Part shown: in pieces, positions 54,944-64,000 of the stretch | Numbering within the stretch: the stretch's first letter is position 1 | How the letters are laid out: the number at the start of each line of letters is the position of its first letter | Assembly (NCBI GenBank): GCA_951799405.1 | Contig: OX637334.1 | Coordinates: forward strand, 186,001-250,000 | Length of the DNA stretch: 64,000 bases | Source of the DNA: Agapetus fuscipes | Lineage: Eukaryota; Arthropoda; Insecta; Trichoptera; Glossosomatidae | Direction: 5' to 3' | Position numbers and translations under genes: made by a program | The notes under the pieces: model-generated | The model's database searches: none | What the model was told of the DNA's origin: nothing | Seen by the model: only the letters and a program-made list of their open reading frames with translations

Positions 54944-55310
54944 TTTCTATAATTTAAGTTGCAAAGATATATTAACATTTAAAATTCATATTAAATGCAA
55001 AGCCACAAACAGACACGTGTAAGTTCGCGCTTACAAATGCTGCATGTGTACTTGCAAATTAAAAAGGAAACCTCAAAAGAACATAAGCTTTATTAAGCTT
55101 TATTTAAGCTTAATTTTTTTAATCGATGATATTAAAAGCTTTTCTGGCCAGGCAGAATAGGTTGGGGAATTGCATTCCTCTAAGCCCTGCAACTTTTGCC
55201 GACCTTCCCTGACACAGGGGGGGACTTTGCTAAGTGAACCATTTATTTTTTATAACTATTTATTATTTACAGTATGGATGGTCAGCCTTATATCACCTAT
55301 AGGTCAATGG
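54944..55310 (-). repeat. A-family dispersed repeat, A-21, split by a SINE III fragment
   Basis: The tail half lies at 54944-55088 and the head half at 55181-55310 (aagccctgcaacttttgccg to ggtcagcc). The head also carries a short ttatt-rich expansion near 55235. Confidence 0.85.
55089..55180 (+). mobile_element. SINE III 3' fragment nested in A-21, III-8
   Basis: A 92-bp insert containing tctggccaggcagaataggt and tggggaattgcattcctct. It is flanked by taagc at 55084-55088 and 55181-55185, which occurs once in other A copies, so this is a 5-bp target duplication candidate. Confidence 0.75.
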
Positions 55311-55717
55311 ATGCATACCAAGTTTCATACAAAATAATTGGATCTTATTCTACGAGTATTCATGAATTGTTTGTCCTTCTAGTAATGAAGCTGTTTGTTC
55401 CTTCAGTTTGGAGAATATCAGATTACGCAGATGGCATCACAGGAGAAACAAAAATAATGAAGTGGGAAGATGAAGAGATTGCCGAGAAAGAAACGCGAAG
55501 ATTGCGTCGGACAGAAAGAGAGATTACGTTAATTTGCAGACTGAGGGATGCTGCTGAGATCATTATCTCGTGACGACAATGGGATTATGAATTTAATTTC
55601 TCCAAAACATGACAAAAAATATTTTCAAGTCACCATTGTTTGTGAATAAAGAATCCTGTCATGTTTAAAAATAAATTTAAAAACCGACATTTACAATTTT
55701 TCTTCAAAGGCGACAAC
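55311..55717. other. Intronic DNA, no gene seen
   Basis: A plus ORF here (to 55573) ends in a charged EEIAEKETRRLRRTEREI stretch but shows no family I recognise, and it overlaps A-21. Confidence 0.35.
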
Positions 55718-56015
55718 ACTCAATGACCGGTCTGTAGTCTAGTGATTAACGCTACGAACTCGCAATAGGACGGTCGTGGATTCTATTCCAGTGACACAAA
55801 AAAAAAACTTCATTTTCAAACTATGCTCTTTGCTGGATCGAAATATTTAAAAGCATCACCCAAAGATCAGTTAATAAAGGCCCATCTAGCGTTCCGGCAA
55901 TTGGATTTTTCTGGGGTAATTTGCGTTTTGTATCAAGACTTTCTTTCGTCTAACCTTCCAAACGGCTCTTGAGGTGTGATTTACACAAAAAAAACCTTCA
56001 CCAATTGAATCATCT
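55718..56015 (+). mobile_element. SINE family I copy, I-6 (diverged)
   Basis: The head ggtctgtagtctagtgatta with gtcgtggattctattcc, then atgctctttgctggatcg and ggctcttgaggtgtgattta, follows family order. Confidence 0.8.
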
Positions 56016-56635
56016 TAACCTTATGTATCTTATTTTTACATACGCACAAGTTAAATGCCCTTGCTTGTGTATTTGTATGAATACTGAGCTACATTTTTTT
56101 TCCTTCAGAGAAATGACTAAATATTACTACCTATTTTTCAACAATCAAATAGCCAGAATGTTATTTTTCTGGAATTGAATGAATATTCAGAATTTGCAGG
56201 AGCAACATGTGGAACTAACAGAAGTGAAAATATCCTCCTCCAGGATAAACACAGCCTCACAGCTGGGGAGGTTTTACATCCTGATTCCCCAAGGGATGGA
56301 AAGACTGCAGACAGATCTACACCGTGATGGATCAACACTTAAATACGTCGTATGCATTGTATAGAACCAAAAGTAGCGTTCTAGGATTTAAAAATATTAT
56401 TGTTAAATAAATGGAGACGTAGAACATGATATTTCCTGTGATTTTTGTATTTAAAATCTTTGCACGTCCAAATTTATTTAAATACTTATGTATATGATGA
56501 GAGATAAATTTTATGATCAACTCTGCAACGTAGAACAAATAAACGGATCAATTTATCAGGTATTTTTGCAAAGAAACATTACGTCGATTAAAATAAAAGC
56601 TTTAATTTTGAGCGATGCCAGTCAAGAAAACCAAA
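56016..56635. other. Intronic DNA, no gene seen
   Basis: No exon or assigned repeat was recognised. Confidence 0.4.
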
Positions 56636-57085
56636 TATATTGTAGAGAAGACTTCGGTGTGCAAATGATGTCTCATGCTGCTGAGACATGGACTATAAAA
56701 ACAACAGAAAGAAGGTAAATTGACGCTTTTAAAATGTGGTGGTGGAGAGGCATGCTCCGAATATCTAGGACGGCTAGATGTACGAAAAAGTCCACTCATT
56801 GAGAGCTACGTTCGGAAGGCTTAACTTTGGCCAATATAAGTACCTACACGCCGTATTCTTCAGTCCTTCGGACACATTGTCCATGGCAATGAGGATAGCC
56901 TGGAACAACTGGTTGTAATTGGTAGTTTGGAGAGGAAGAGAAAGATCCCCATGATGGACCGATCAAGTGAAAACAGCAGCAGGCACCTCGGTGTTTGGAA
57001 CGCTGCGGGCAGAGCACTCAAGAGAGAACTGGAGTAGAGTGGTTGCACACGGGGCACAACCCTCAGCAGGGAAGAACAAGATTAA
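56636..57085 (+). mobile_element. Decayed LINE family Z RT tail
   Basis: Across shifted frames and stops the family Z residues remain: SHAAETWTIKTTERR, KMWWWRGMLRIS, SEGLTLANI and WTDQVKTAAGTSVFGTLRA. Similar to 13949-14407 but more degraded. Confidence 0.75.
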
Positions 57086-57851
57086 GAGGAAGAAGATTTT
57101 TTTAAAGAGAAGACAAGATTATTTTCTTCGACGCTTCACTGCGCACAACGCCTCGTATTTTTTTTTGTTTTCAGGATCAAATTTTTGTTTTAGTTTCCAC
57201 GGGGCCGTGTGTGGCCGTTTCAACATTCGATCGCCGACTTATTCGGCGGCCAGCGAACCTTGGGCAGACCATTAGCAACCCGGCAAACAAGCCGGCCCAT
57301 CTCGTATTGACTTAGGTCGGAGTGAGAGACATATACTTCCAATCACTCGTACTCTCTTCCAAAAAGCATGTGTACCAACCTCGCAGGAATCACTTAAAGT
57401 AAATCAGTATTGACTTACCCAGAATGCTGATTGTTCTGTATGAAAAAATGCGTAGATGGATTATTTGGTTGGTAAAGAATGAAGTCTGCACATTCAAAAT
57501 ATTTCTTGGTTTGTGACGTCAAACATGTTAGATCAAAAATGAGTTTCTGACTATCAGGCTTTTATTTTTACACTTTAGTGATGCTAAATGAAGAATGTGC
57601 CTTAGCTACACGTATAGTGTAACTTATTTTAAATGTGCCGAGTCCATAGCAATCAAATGTGCAGATGTTATAGAATAAGAAGCGACGGGAGTGTGGTGTG
57701 TATGTATGTGTGTATGGGATAAAAAAAATACATTTGAAAAAAACTTTTTGGATTAAACGTGAAAATTTTCAAAACTCTCAAAAACTTGAATGGTTTTCAT
57801 TTGAAGCGTGGATGAGAGAAATTATTGTTTAGTCTGAATTGAAAAGGATAC
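57086..57851. other. Tomosyn intron downstream of exon a
   Basis: A GC-rich patch lies at 57195-57305 (ggccgtgtgtggccgtt, cggcggccagcgaa). A reversed SINE II 3' end (agctacacgtatagtgtaac) lies near 57604. No exon was recognised. Confidence 0.4.
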
Positions 57852-57949
57852 AGTCTGATGGAGCCAGACTTGTCCCCAACTGCGAGCAGCTTCTGTATGG
57901 GGTCCCAGGCGATGCACGTGGGAGAGAACGGGAAGCCATGGCGGAACGT
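57852..57949 (-). CDS. tomosyn: Tomosyn (syntaxin-binding protein 5-like), internal exon a
   Basis: A 98-bp exon on the minus strand. The acceptor is ctctttttgttgcag|acgttc and the donor is cagact|gtatcc. In phase 0 it encodes TFRHGFPFSPTCIAWDPIQK, then LLAVGDKSGSIR, leaving ct that is completed by c of exon b (Leu). RHGFPxxPTxxAxDPxQKxLAxGxxxGxIR is the first WD40 blade near the tomosyn N-terminus and is highly conserved in the family. It is the most 5' tomosyn exon visible. The initiator and upstream residues must lie in exons beyond 64 kb. The spliced a-b-c peptide is 152 residues, counting the two codons completed across the junctions. A LINE tail lies in the upstream intron a few hundred bp away. 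Confidence 0.93.
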
Positions 57950-58089
57950 CTGCAACAAAAAGAGACAGAGATATCAGTAATTGTCATCCTCAAATGGTAT
58001 CATAATCAGAAAAATAGTATAATCCACAGATCAAAGACTAAAGGAGATGTGGCATGTGGGCGTTCCCTTGTCCACTTAATATGCCTAAA

Positions 58090-58845
58090 AACAGGCACAG
58101 TCGAGAATGCCTTCCTTTGCGCAAATCAGTCACGCTTAGACCGCTGTACTTACAACTGCTCCTATCGAAATGCCTCATTTGTATGTGTAATGGAACTAAT
58201 AAATCAAATGTTATAAAAATTGAAAGATCTCAAAGGGCCATTCTGAAAGTGATCCACTTTCTGCCTATCCGTTTCCCAACGGTTGAGCCGTACCAGAGGT
58301 CTCAAGTCATAACTGTCAGACAGTTATATATTTTGCAGACGATTCTTAAACAACACAAGCTATTTCCTTTTGATCGTTCTACAACCCTGTCGAGGCGAAG
58401 TGGCATGTGTCCTAGAAACACAGTCTCAACATCGTTTGCACAAAGATTTTTTCACTTTCGGGGTCCATTTTTATACAACAGGATTGATAGTAAGGTGGAT
58501 GTTTACTCTTCGACAAAGTTGGAATGCAAAAGGAAAGTGGCATCCTGGTTACAAGACCTTGATTATGCCGCTACAGAATCCCTCTTGGAGGTTGTGGGTT
58601 GAAAATGAGTGCACACACTCACACACACACACAAATACACACATACACGCAAACACACACACGCACACAGAGTGATTGGAGACCTATAAGAACAGGCAAG
58701 ACCTAGTTTAGGCTCCAGCCCTCCAAAATAAAGTTTGTTCAATATATAGTTCAAAATGTATTTCACTTATTACAGAATTGTATTGAATTTATCTATAGAA
58801 ATAAATTATTATTATTATTATTATTATTATTATAATAATAATCTA
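58090..58845 (+). mobile_element. 5'-truncated LINE tail with (ATT)n end
   Basis: The plus ORF (about 58150-58602) reads KIERSQRAILKVIHFLPIRF, VRQLYILQTIL and FAQRFFHFRGPFLYNRID, then a stop. It resembles the post-RT C-terminal region of non-LTR retrotransposons. The 3' UTR begins with a (CA)n run (about 58615-58672) and ends in an (att)n tail at about 58797-58845. The 5' boundary is approximate. Confidence 0.75.
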
Positions 58846-59589
58846 AGTAAGTTGTTAACGTGCACATCTCATATATTCATAGATCTGTGGTTTAATAAAA
58901 AAGTCGTGCTAGGTAGTTTATTGTGAAACAGAGCATCACAGATGATTCTCAAAGTGTATGGGCCATCTTATTCAAAACACTACCTACAGGATACGATATT
59001 TCACATTGTTTTCCGTGTCTTGTTATCATTTTTTCGGTTTATCTTTTAAAAAAACATCTATGAACTACGTAAGTCAGAGCAAGGAAAAACAATTTCAAAC
59101 ATCAGAATCCCACCATTAAAACTTTACAGCTTTTCTAGATAATGTAGTGTATTTTGAAACAGAATATGTAGGATCATTCTAGAAAAGAAACCCTTTTTTA
59201 AAGTATCCATATTTTCAGCAGTAACTTTTTTTTTTGGCATCTCACCCTGAAGGATGTTAGAGCCGTGGATATATTTTCAGCAGTAACTTTATGAATTAAT
59301 TTTAAAAATAGAAATGAATAATTATTTTTTTGTAACAATTCACTTATTTTTTGTTGTTTTATTTGCACATAGCCAGTTTGCGAGAAGCAGTAACTCTTAT
59401 ATTTAGGTGTAAAATGAAAACTTGTTATTTTTTAAATTTACAAACTTTTTGTATTAAACGCTGTTTTACTTCCACTATTATTGTATTGTTTAGAAATTAC
59501 AAACGTTTTCGGTCTTCAGACCATCATCCGGTAAACAAAACTAGAAAACATAGAAGAGCTTTTTTTATTACCAAAGAAATTGTTTTTTT
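58846..59589. other. Intronic DNA, no gene seen
   Basis: A cggtcttcagaccatcatcc motif near 59512 resembles words near retroelement 3' ends. No exon was recognised. Confidence 0.4.
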
Positions 59590-59591
59590 TT

Positions 59592-59852
59592 AAATAGATT
59601 TGTGAAGAGGAATGCAATTCACCAACCTATTCTGCCTGGCCAGAAACAGGTACTAATATCATAAATTAATAATTCATTATTGTTTAATTTAATGAATTAT
59701 TAATTAATAATTACCCAATAATATCTGTTTAACCAGGTTCAAAGTTATGGTCAGATGACCCAGGCGGGGATCGAACCAACGTTGTTCTATTCCAAACACG
59801 CTATAAAGATCAGCCCACTTGGCCCCCTGGCCATAACACCCAAGTTTCTTTT
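59592..59852 (-). mobile_element. SINE family III copy, III-9 (near full-length)
   Basis: Near-identical in layout to III-1: an A-rich end at left, gcaattcaccaacctattct, the AT palindrome and, reversed, cgttggttcgatccccgcct as the B box. Confidence 0.88.
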
Positions 59853-59944
59853 TCATGAGGTAAAACAAAGGTTTGTAATTTGTAAATTTGTAATCTATAT
59901 TTTAATACAATTTTCACAGCGTCAATACACAAACCACTTACAAT

Positions 59945-60556
59945 TAGAGATGGAAAAAACGGCTTAGTAAAAAAAACGAAAAAACGCTTACGCTTTTTAA
60001 AATAAGCAGCTTAAAAAGGGTTTTTTCGTTTTTTGGGTTAATTGTAAATATTGATTATCGAGCCACAAAAATTTTCCGCTGTCGGGGTTCTTTAGTTAGC
60101 GTTACTAAGTATGACATATTTTTATTAAGTTATCGAAAAATAATTATTATGTCATTAAGTAGGTTCATTTTCGTAACCTATGTACATTTTACATTTCGTG
60201 GTACCTATTTAAATAAATGACTATTCAAGTTACCGAGTTACTGCAAAACGAAATATAAAAAGTATGACATCGCGTCGCATATCCACGCAGGTCAATGGCC
60301 GGGAAGCAACTGAGAAATGATCTACGCCGCACGCGCGATACAAGTCGTTTACAAAACGATTGAAAAAATGTAGCGCGCTTATTAAACGAAACTTAATTAA
60401 ACGAAAGTTGCTTATGCTTATTTTATACGCTTATTTTTCAAACGCTTATACGCTTATTTTTCAAAACGACTTTTCGTTTAAATTGTAAGCGCGCTTAGTT
60501 GCTTAAAATAAAAAGCAGCTATTTTAAACTGCTTTTCGTTTAAACGGCCACCTCTA
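59945..60556. mobile_element. hAT-type MITE with 8-bp target-site duplication
   Basis: A 612-bp element with short terminal inverted repeats tagagatgg (left) and, reversed, tagaggtgg (right). The octamer cttacaat is directly repeated at 59937-59944 and 60557-60564. An 8-bp duplication with TAGRG ends is the hAT pattern. The interior has many cgcttattttt and gtttaaacg words and no transposase ORF. Confidence 0.88.
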
Positions 60557-60564
60557 CTTACAAT

Positions 60565-61343
60565 ACATTACAGGTTAAAAAAACATTAATAGATCAACAC
60601 TAAAAAATATATACATTACAGATGAGTTAATTCTAAGACAGTACAGGGTAATTAATTACTCCCATTAACTAAAAAATGAAGATTTACACTCAAAATATTT
60701 CAGATTACAGCTACTGAAAATATGAAAACAAAAAACTGCAAAATTTATGACTCGGGATAAAAGCAACATATAAATTAAAATAGATTTGAAGAGTTATAAA
60801 GTAGGGAAGGCCTTTTAAGGCGTTATCCTCGGGGAGGCCATTTTGTTTTGGGATAAATTTCCCGCCATTTTGAGCATAAATATCAGCAAGTCGACGTCTG
60901 GACCATAAACAATATCCTCTCTAATGAGCGCGAGCAACGTCTGACGTCACAGCGTAATGGCGGCTTTAAAGTGAAGGATCTAATCAGCAAAAAAAATGGG
61001 GATTTTCAAAAATAAGATGCCTAAATGATGACATGAAAATATAGAGTACATTTTGTATTTTTTTTTGTCCTCCATCTGCTAAATAAATCGTACACTTCTT
61101 CCACATTTGTCAAATAAGTTTCAGGACATTTGGATTATTTTGCTTACAGCTGCAAAAATATTGGTTCGAATTTTGACAGTTTCTACAGCCAAAAAATACA
61201 TTTTTCTAACTTTATTTCAGCCAAATCACGCGGTGGGTGCAATACGTGATCGGACATATAAAAATATAAAAGTTAAATCACAAAAGGAAATAGAGGATAA
61301 GAGTATTGTTACTTGTCTTGTCTTGTATCCTGCCGCCATTCCT
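60565..61343. other. Intronic DNA, no gene seen
   Basis: The 60800-60970 part is moderately GC-rich. No exon was recognised. Confidence 0.4.
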
Positions 61344-62539
61344 CTAGGGGTGGCCGGTACCTCCACACAAGTGCCTCCACTTGACTCTGTCCCTGCATAC
61401 TTCTTTCATCTCATCTAATTTCATCACTCTTTTCATGCATGCTCTTCTCTTGTTTCCACTCTGTAAATTCCATTCATTCGCAATCTCACTTATCTGATCA
61501 ATCCATTCTTTTCTAGGTCTTCCCCTTCCACGCTTACCTATTACATTCCCTTTATACACTCTTTTTGTCAGTCGGTCTTCATTCATCCTTTCAATATGTC
61601 CAAACCATCGCATCACACTTCTTTGAACTTTCACTTTCACGCTTTCTTTTACTCCGCATTCATTCAGAACCCATTCGTTTCTCACTCTATCTTTCAGTGT
61701 TTTTCCTGTGGACTCATCACGCAGCCTTGCCTCACTCCCTTATATACATCAAACCAGTCACTATATCTCCCATCCACTCTTACACATGCCGAACTATTTT
61801 CATAGATGGCACGTATCACATTCAGAAGGTTGTCATTCACACCGTACTTCCTGAGAACATTCCACAACATACATCTGTCCACCGAGTCAAAGGCCCTCTC
61901 GAGATCCACGAAGGCTGCGTAGACCACCCTCCCCACAGCCAGATGTTTTTCAACAATCTGTCTGAGAGTAAAGATTTGGTCCACACAACCTCGTCCTGGC
62001 ATAAAGCCAGATTGAATATCAGAGACCCTGTGATCGGTGGCCATTCTCACTTTTTTTATGACAATTTTGCATAAGACTTTCCCAGGTATACTAAGGAGAC
62101 TAATGGGCCTAAAGTTACGGCAGTCTTTCTTGTCCCCTTTACCCTTGTAAATAGGGACAATGACCGCCTTTCTCCAGTCCATCGGTACTACCCTGTCTTT
62201 CATACACATCTTGCATAATTCAAACATCCACTCTACCACACATTCTCCTCCTGCCTTTAACATCTCGGCATTCAATCCATCCATACTTGCAGCCTTTCCA
62301 TTCTTCAGCTCTTTTATGCTTGCTTTTATTTCCTCTCTCAAAATATCCTCATTACTTTCATTTGTAGGGTCACATTCATATAAATTTCTTTCGCCCTGTC
62401 CTAATATTTCTTCAAAGTATTCTTTCCATCTTTTACATACATCGTCTTCATCCCACAGCAAGACTCCCTGCGCATTCTTTATGCCCGGAGTTGTTGCTCC
62501 CACACTTTCGTTATTATTCCGAACCCAACTCCAGAACAT
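61344..62539 (-). mobile_element. LINE family X ORF2, internally deleted
   Basis: A minus frame from 62539 gives WKEYFEEIL, WRKAVIVPIYKGKGDKKDCR, FRPISLLSIPGKV, QSGFMPGRGCVDQI and AFVDLERAFDSVD to GCVMSP, i.e. the N-terminal half of an RT domain. After a frameshifting deletion that removes the YADD catalytic block, the C-terminus resumes (RNEWVLNECGVKES, RWFGHIERM, RGRGRPRKEWIDQISEIANE). It cannot encode active RT. It gives a reference for the LINE X fragments at 27.7 and 29.4 kb. Confidence 0.9.
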
Positions 62540-62632
62540 TTTTTTTATAATAAATTAATAAAAATATTAAATAATAAATTAAAAAATTAATAAATTAATA
62601 AATAAATTTTATAAAAAAAGATTATGTTACTA
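62540..62632. repeat. AT-rich low-complexity tract
   Basis: Built from aataaatta and attaataaat slippage products. Confidence 0.7.
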
Positions 62633-62633
62633 T

Positions 62634-62853
62634 AATCTATAATCTTAGTTGCAAAGATGTGTTAACATTTAAGGCCCATATTTAAAGTATGCTCACAAGC
62701 TGATACATGTAATTTCGCGCTCACACATGCTGCATCTGAACCTACATACAAAGTAAACAAACATCACATTACTTTTGCCGCCTTTCCCTGAAAAGTGAAC
62801 CAAGTTATCACAGAATAGGGGACAGCCTCATACCAATCTATAAGAGTATTAGG
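62634..62853 (-). repeat. A-family dispersed repeat, A-22
   Basis: ctataatcttagttgcaaag to acagcctcataccaatctat, with a short deletion at the tgacattggc part. Confidence 0.8.
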
Positions 62854-62934
62854 AAATGAACCTATTGAATAATAATTATAATAGCAAAAGTAGGAAAAAT
62901 TATATAAGTATTTTCAAGGAATCTAAATCTTAAT

Positions 62935-63172
62935 CTAAGCTGCAAAGATATGTATCATTTGAGATTCATATTAAATGCAATCCCACAAGCAGACATGCAT
63001 AATTTCGCGCTTACACATGCCGCATGTAGACCTACAATATAAAAAACCCAATCTCAAATGAACATAAGCCCTGCAACTCTTGCCGACCTTCTCTGAAGCA
63101 GGGGTGACATTGGCAAAGTGAACCATTTTTTACAGTATGGGTGGTCAGCCGCATACCAACCTATCAGTCAAG
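62935..63172 (-). repeat. A-family dispersed repeat, A-23
   Basis: A full, near-consensus copy from aatctaagctgcaaagatat to ggtcagccgcataccaacct, then atcagtcaaggaat. Confidence 0.88.
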
Positions 63173-63540
63173 GAATGAAGAAAATAAAGCTAAATAAAAC
63201 ACGGGTTTACAACGTGGTACCAAATGTAGTAAATTTAAATAACAATAAAATAGCAATTGTTAACGTGATACTTACATTGCAGATACACAGGACAATGTAC
63301 CGGTTTTGTGCGCACGTGAATAATTCCAATGAAAGGTGGCAAAAACCGGGGAGAGAGTAAATCAATGGGAACCGCAGCGCGTAAATAAAACCAGACTCAC
63401 AAAGGGGCAACCCTGCCTGCATAATGCCATACAAACCGCCATTGCAGATTTATGGACTACAAAGGGAAGAGACAGGGCTGCCACCAAATAAATTACATCA
63501 CAAAAATCTAGGGAAAAAATAATTTTATAAAGAGTTTAAG

Positions 63541-63755
63541 CTGGTACCTATGTAGTTTTGTGGATAAAGCTACGAATTTTAAATAGGAAAGTCGAGGTTT
63601 ATATTTCCGGAGGAGTACAAAAAAACATGCATTTAATCAAAGACCGGACCAAAGGTCTATCTTGCCGTACAACTACTGGTTCTTGCTTGAAAATTGGCGG
63701 TGAATAGATACAAACAGGCTTTTAGGGCTCGTGAGGTGTTATTTACTCATATTTT
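63541..63755 (+). mobile_element. SINE family I copy, I-7 (strongly diverged)
   Basis: gtagttttgtggataaagct, aaagaccggaccaaaggtct, ctggttcttgcttgaaaatt and gctcgtgaggtgttatttac keep the order of family I. Confidence 0.55.
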
Positions 63756-63807
63756 CCGAAAACGTTTGTAACGCTTCAAAAAACAAAAAAAAACCTTTTA
63801 TTTTTAT

Positions 63808-63915
63808 TTTTTTAAATAGATTTGTGGAAAGGAATGCAATCCACCAACCTATTTTACCTGGCCAGTTGTCTTCATGCGAAAGCAGAAGCTTGTGTGCATG
63901 CAACGACATCTGATT
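63808..63915 (-). mobile_element. SINE family III copy, III-10 (3' part)
   Basis: aaatagatttgtggaaagga, ccaccaacctattttacctg and agaagcttgtgtgcatgcaa match III-7 in reverse. Confidence 0.75.
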
Positions 63916-64000
63916 CAGTTTTACATTGTAATTTCATGATTCAGATTTTTGTTGGAAAATTCCCGGGATTTGTGAGCCCTGTCTCACAGGTAGGCTCTCC

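Noticed and set aside
61565..62074. 169-codon plus ORF
   Set aside because: Antisense shadow of the LINE X ORF2 fragment.

Overview
The window is repeat-rich, intron-dominated DNA from an animal nuclear genome, almost certainly an insect. The support is spliced exons with GT-AG borders, an intact Ty3/gypsy retrotransposon, several non-LTR retrotransposon tails, tRNA-derived SINEs and many small foldback DNA transposons. A hemipteran-like, large-genome insect is my best guess, but nothing in the sequence fixes the order. There is no bacterial-type gene, operon, rRNA or CRISPR array, and I found no functional tRNA gene.

Host gene. Three short exons on the minus strand, at 57852-57949, 22143-22367 and 8885-9019, join in frame and in consistent splice phase. 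They give one continuous stretch of the WD40 beta-propeller region of tomosyn (syntaxin-binding protein 5, Lgl/SRO7 family), a regulator of SNARE-dependent exocytosis. The introns between them are 35,484 and 13,123 bp. The gene runs off both ends of the window, so nearly all 64 kb is tomosyn intron.

Layout. 0-8.8 kb: SINEs and a composite repeat broken first by an A-family repeat and then by an intact gypsy element (2024-7057, identical-looking 233-bp LTRs, 5-bp target duplication, one 1338-aa Gag-Pol ORF). 8.9-15 kb: exon c, two minisatellites, a foldback MITE, a 22-bp array and a LINE tail. 15-22 kb: A-family copies carrying a nested MITE and a nested pogo-like transposon, then exon b at 22.1-22.4 kb. 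22-34 kb: SINEs, a LINE reverse-transcriptase fragment interrupted by a second copy of the composite repeat with an expanded GC-rich minisatellite, and more A copies. 34.6-36.1 kb: a 1.5-kb palindrome. 36-49 kb: SINEs, A copies, a G-quadruplex cluster and a perfect 80-bp hairpin. 49-64 kb: a LINE tail with a ~57-nt poly(A) tract, SINEs, a 22-bp array, exon a (57.9 kb), another LINE tail, a hAT-type MITE with an 8-bp target duplication, and a deleted LINE ORF2.

The commonest sequence is an unclassified ~240-bp dispersed repeat, called A here, with at least 23 full or partial copies in both orientations. Comparing the two composite-repeat copies gives empty sites for both an A insertion and the gypsy insertion. 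Other A copies serve as empty sites for a MITE, a pogo-like element and a SINE fragment, so part of the insertion history can be read directly. Locally the most suggestive regulatory feature is the minisatellite just upstream of the exon c splice acceptor: it is almost free of AG on the transcribed strand and full of branch-point-like motifs.
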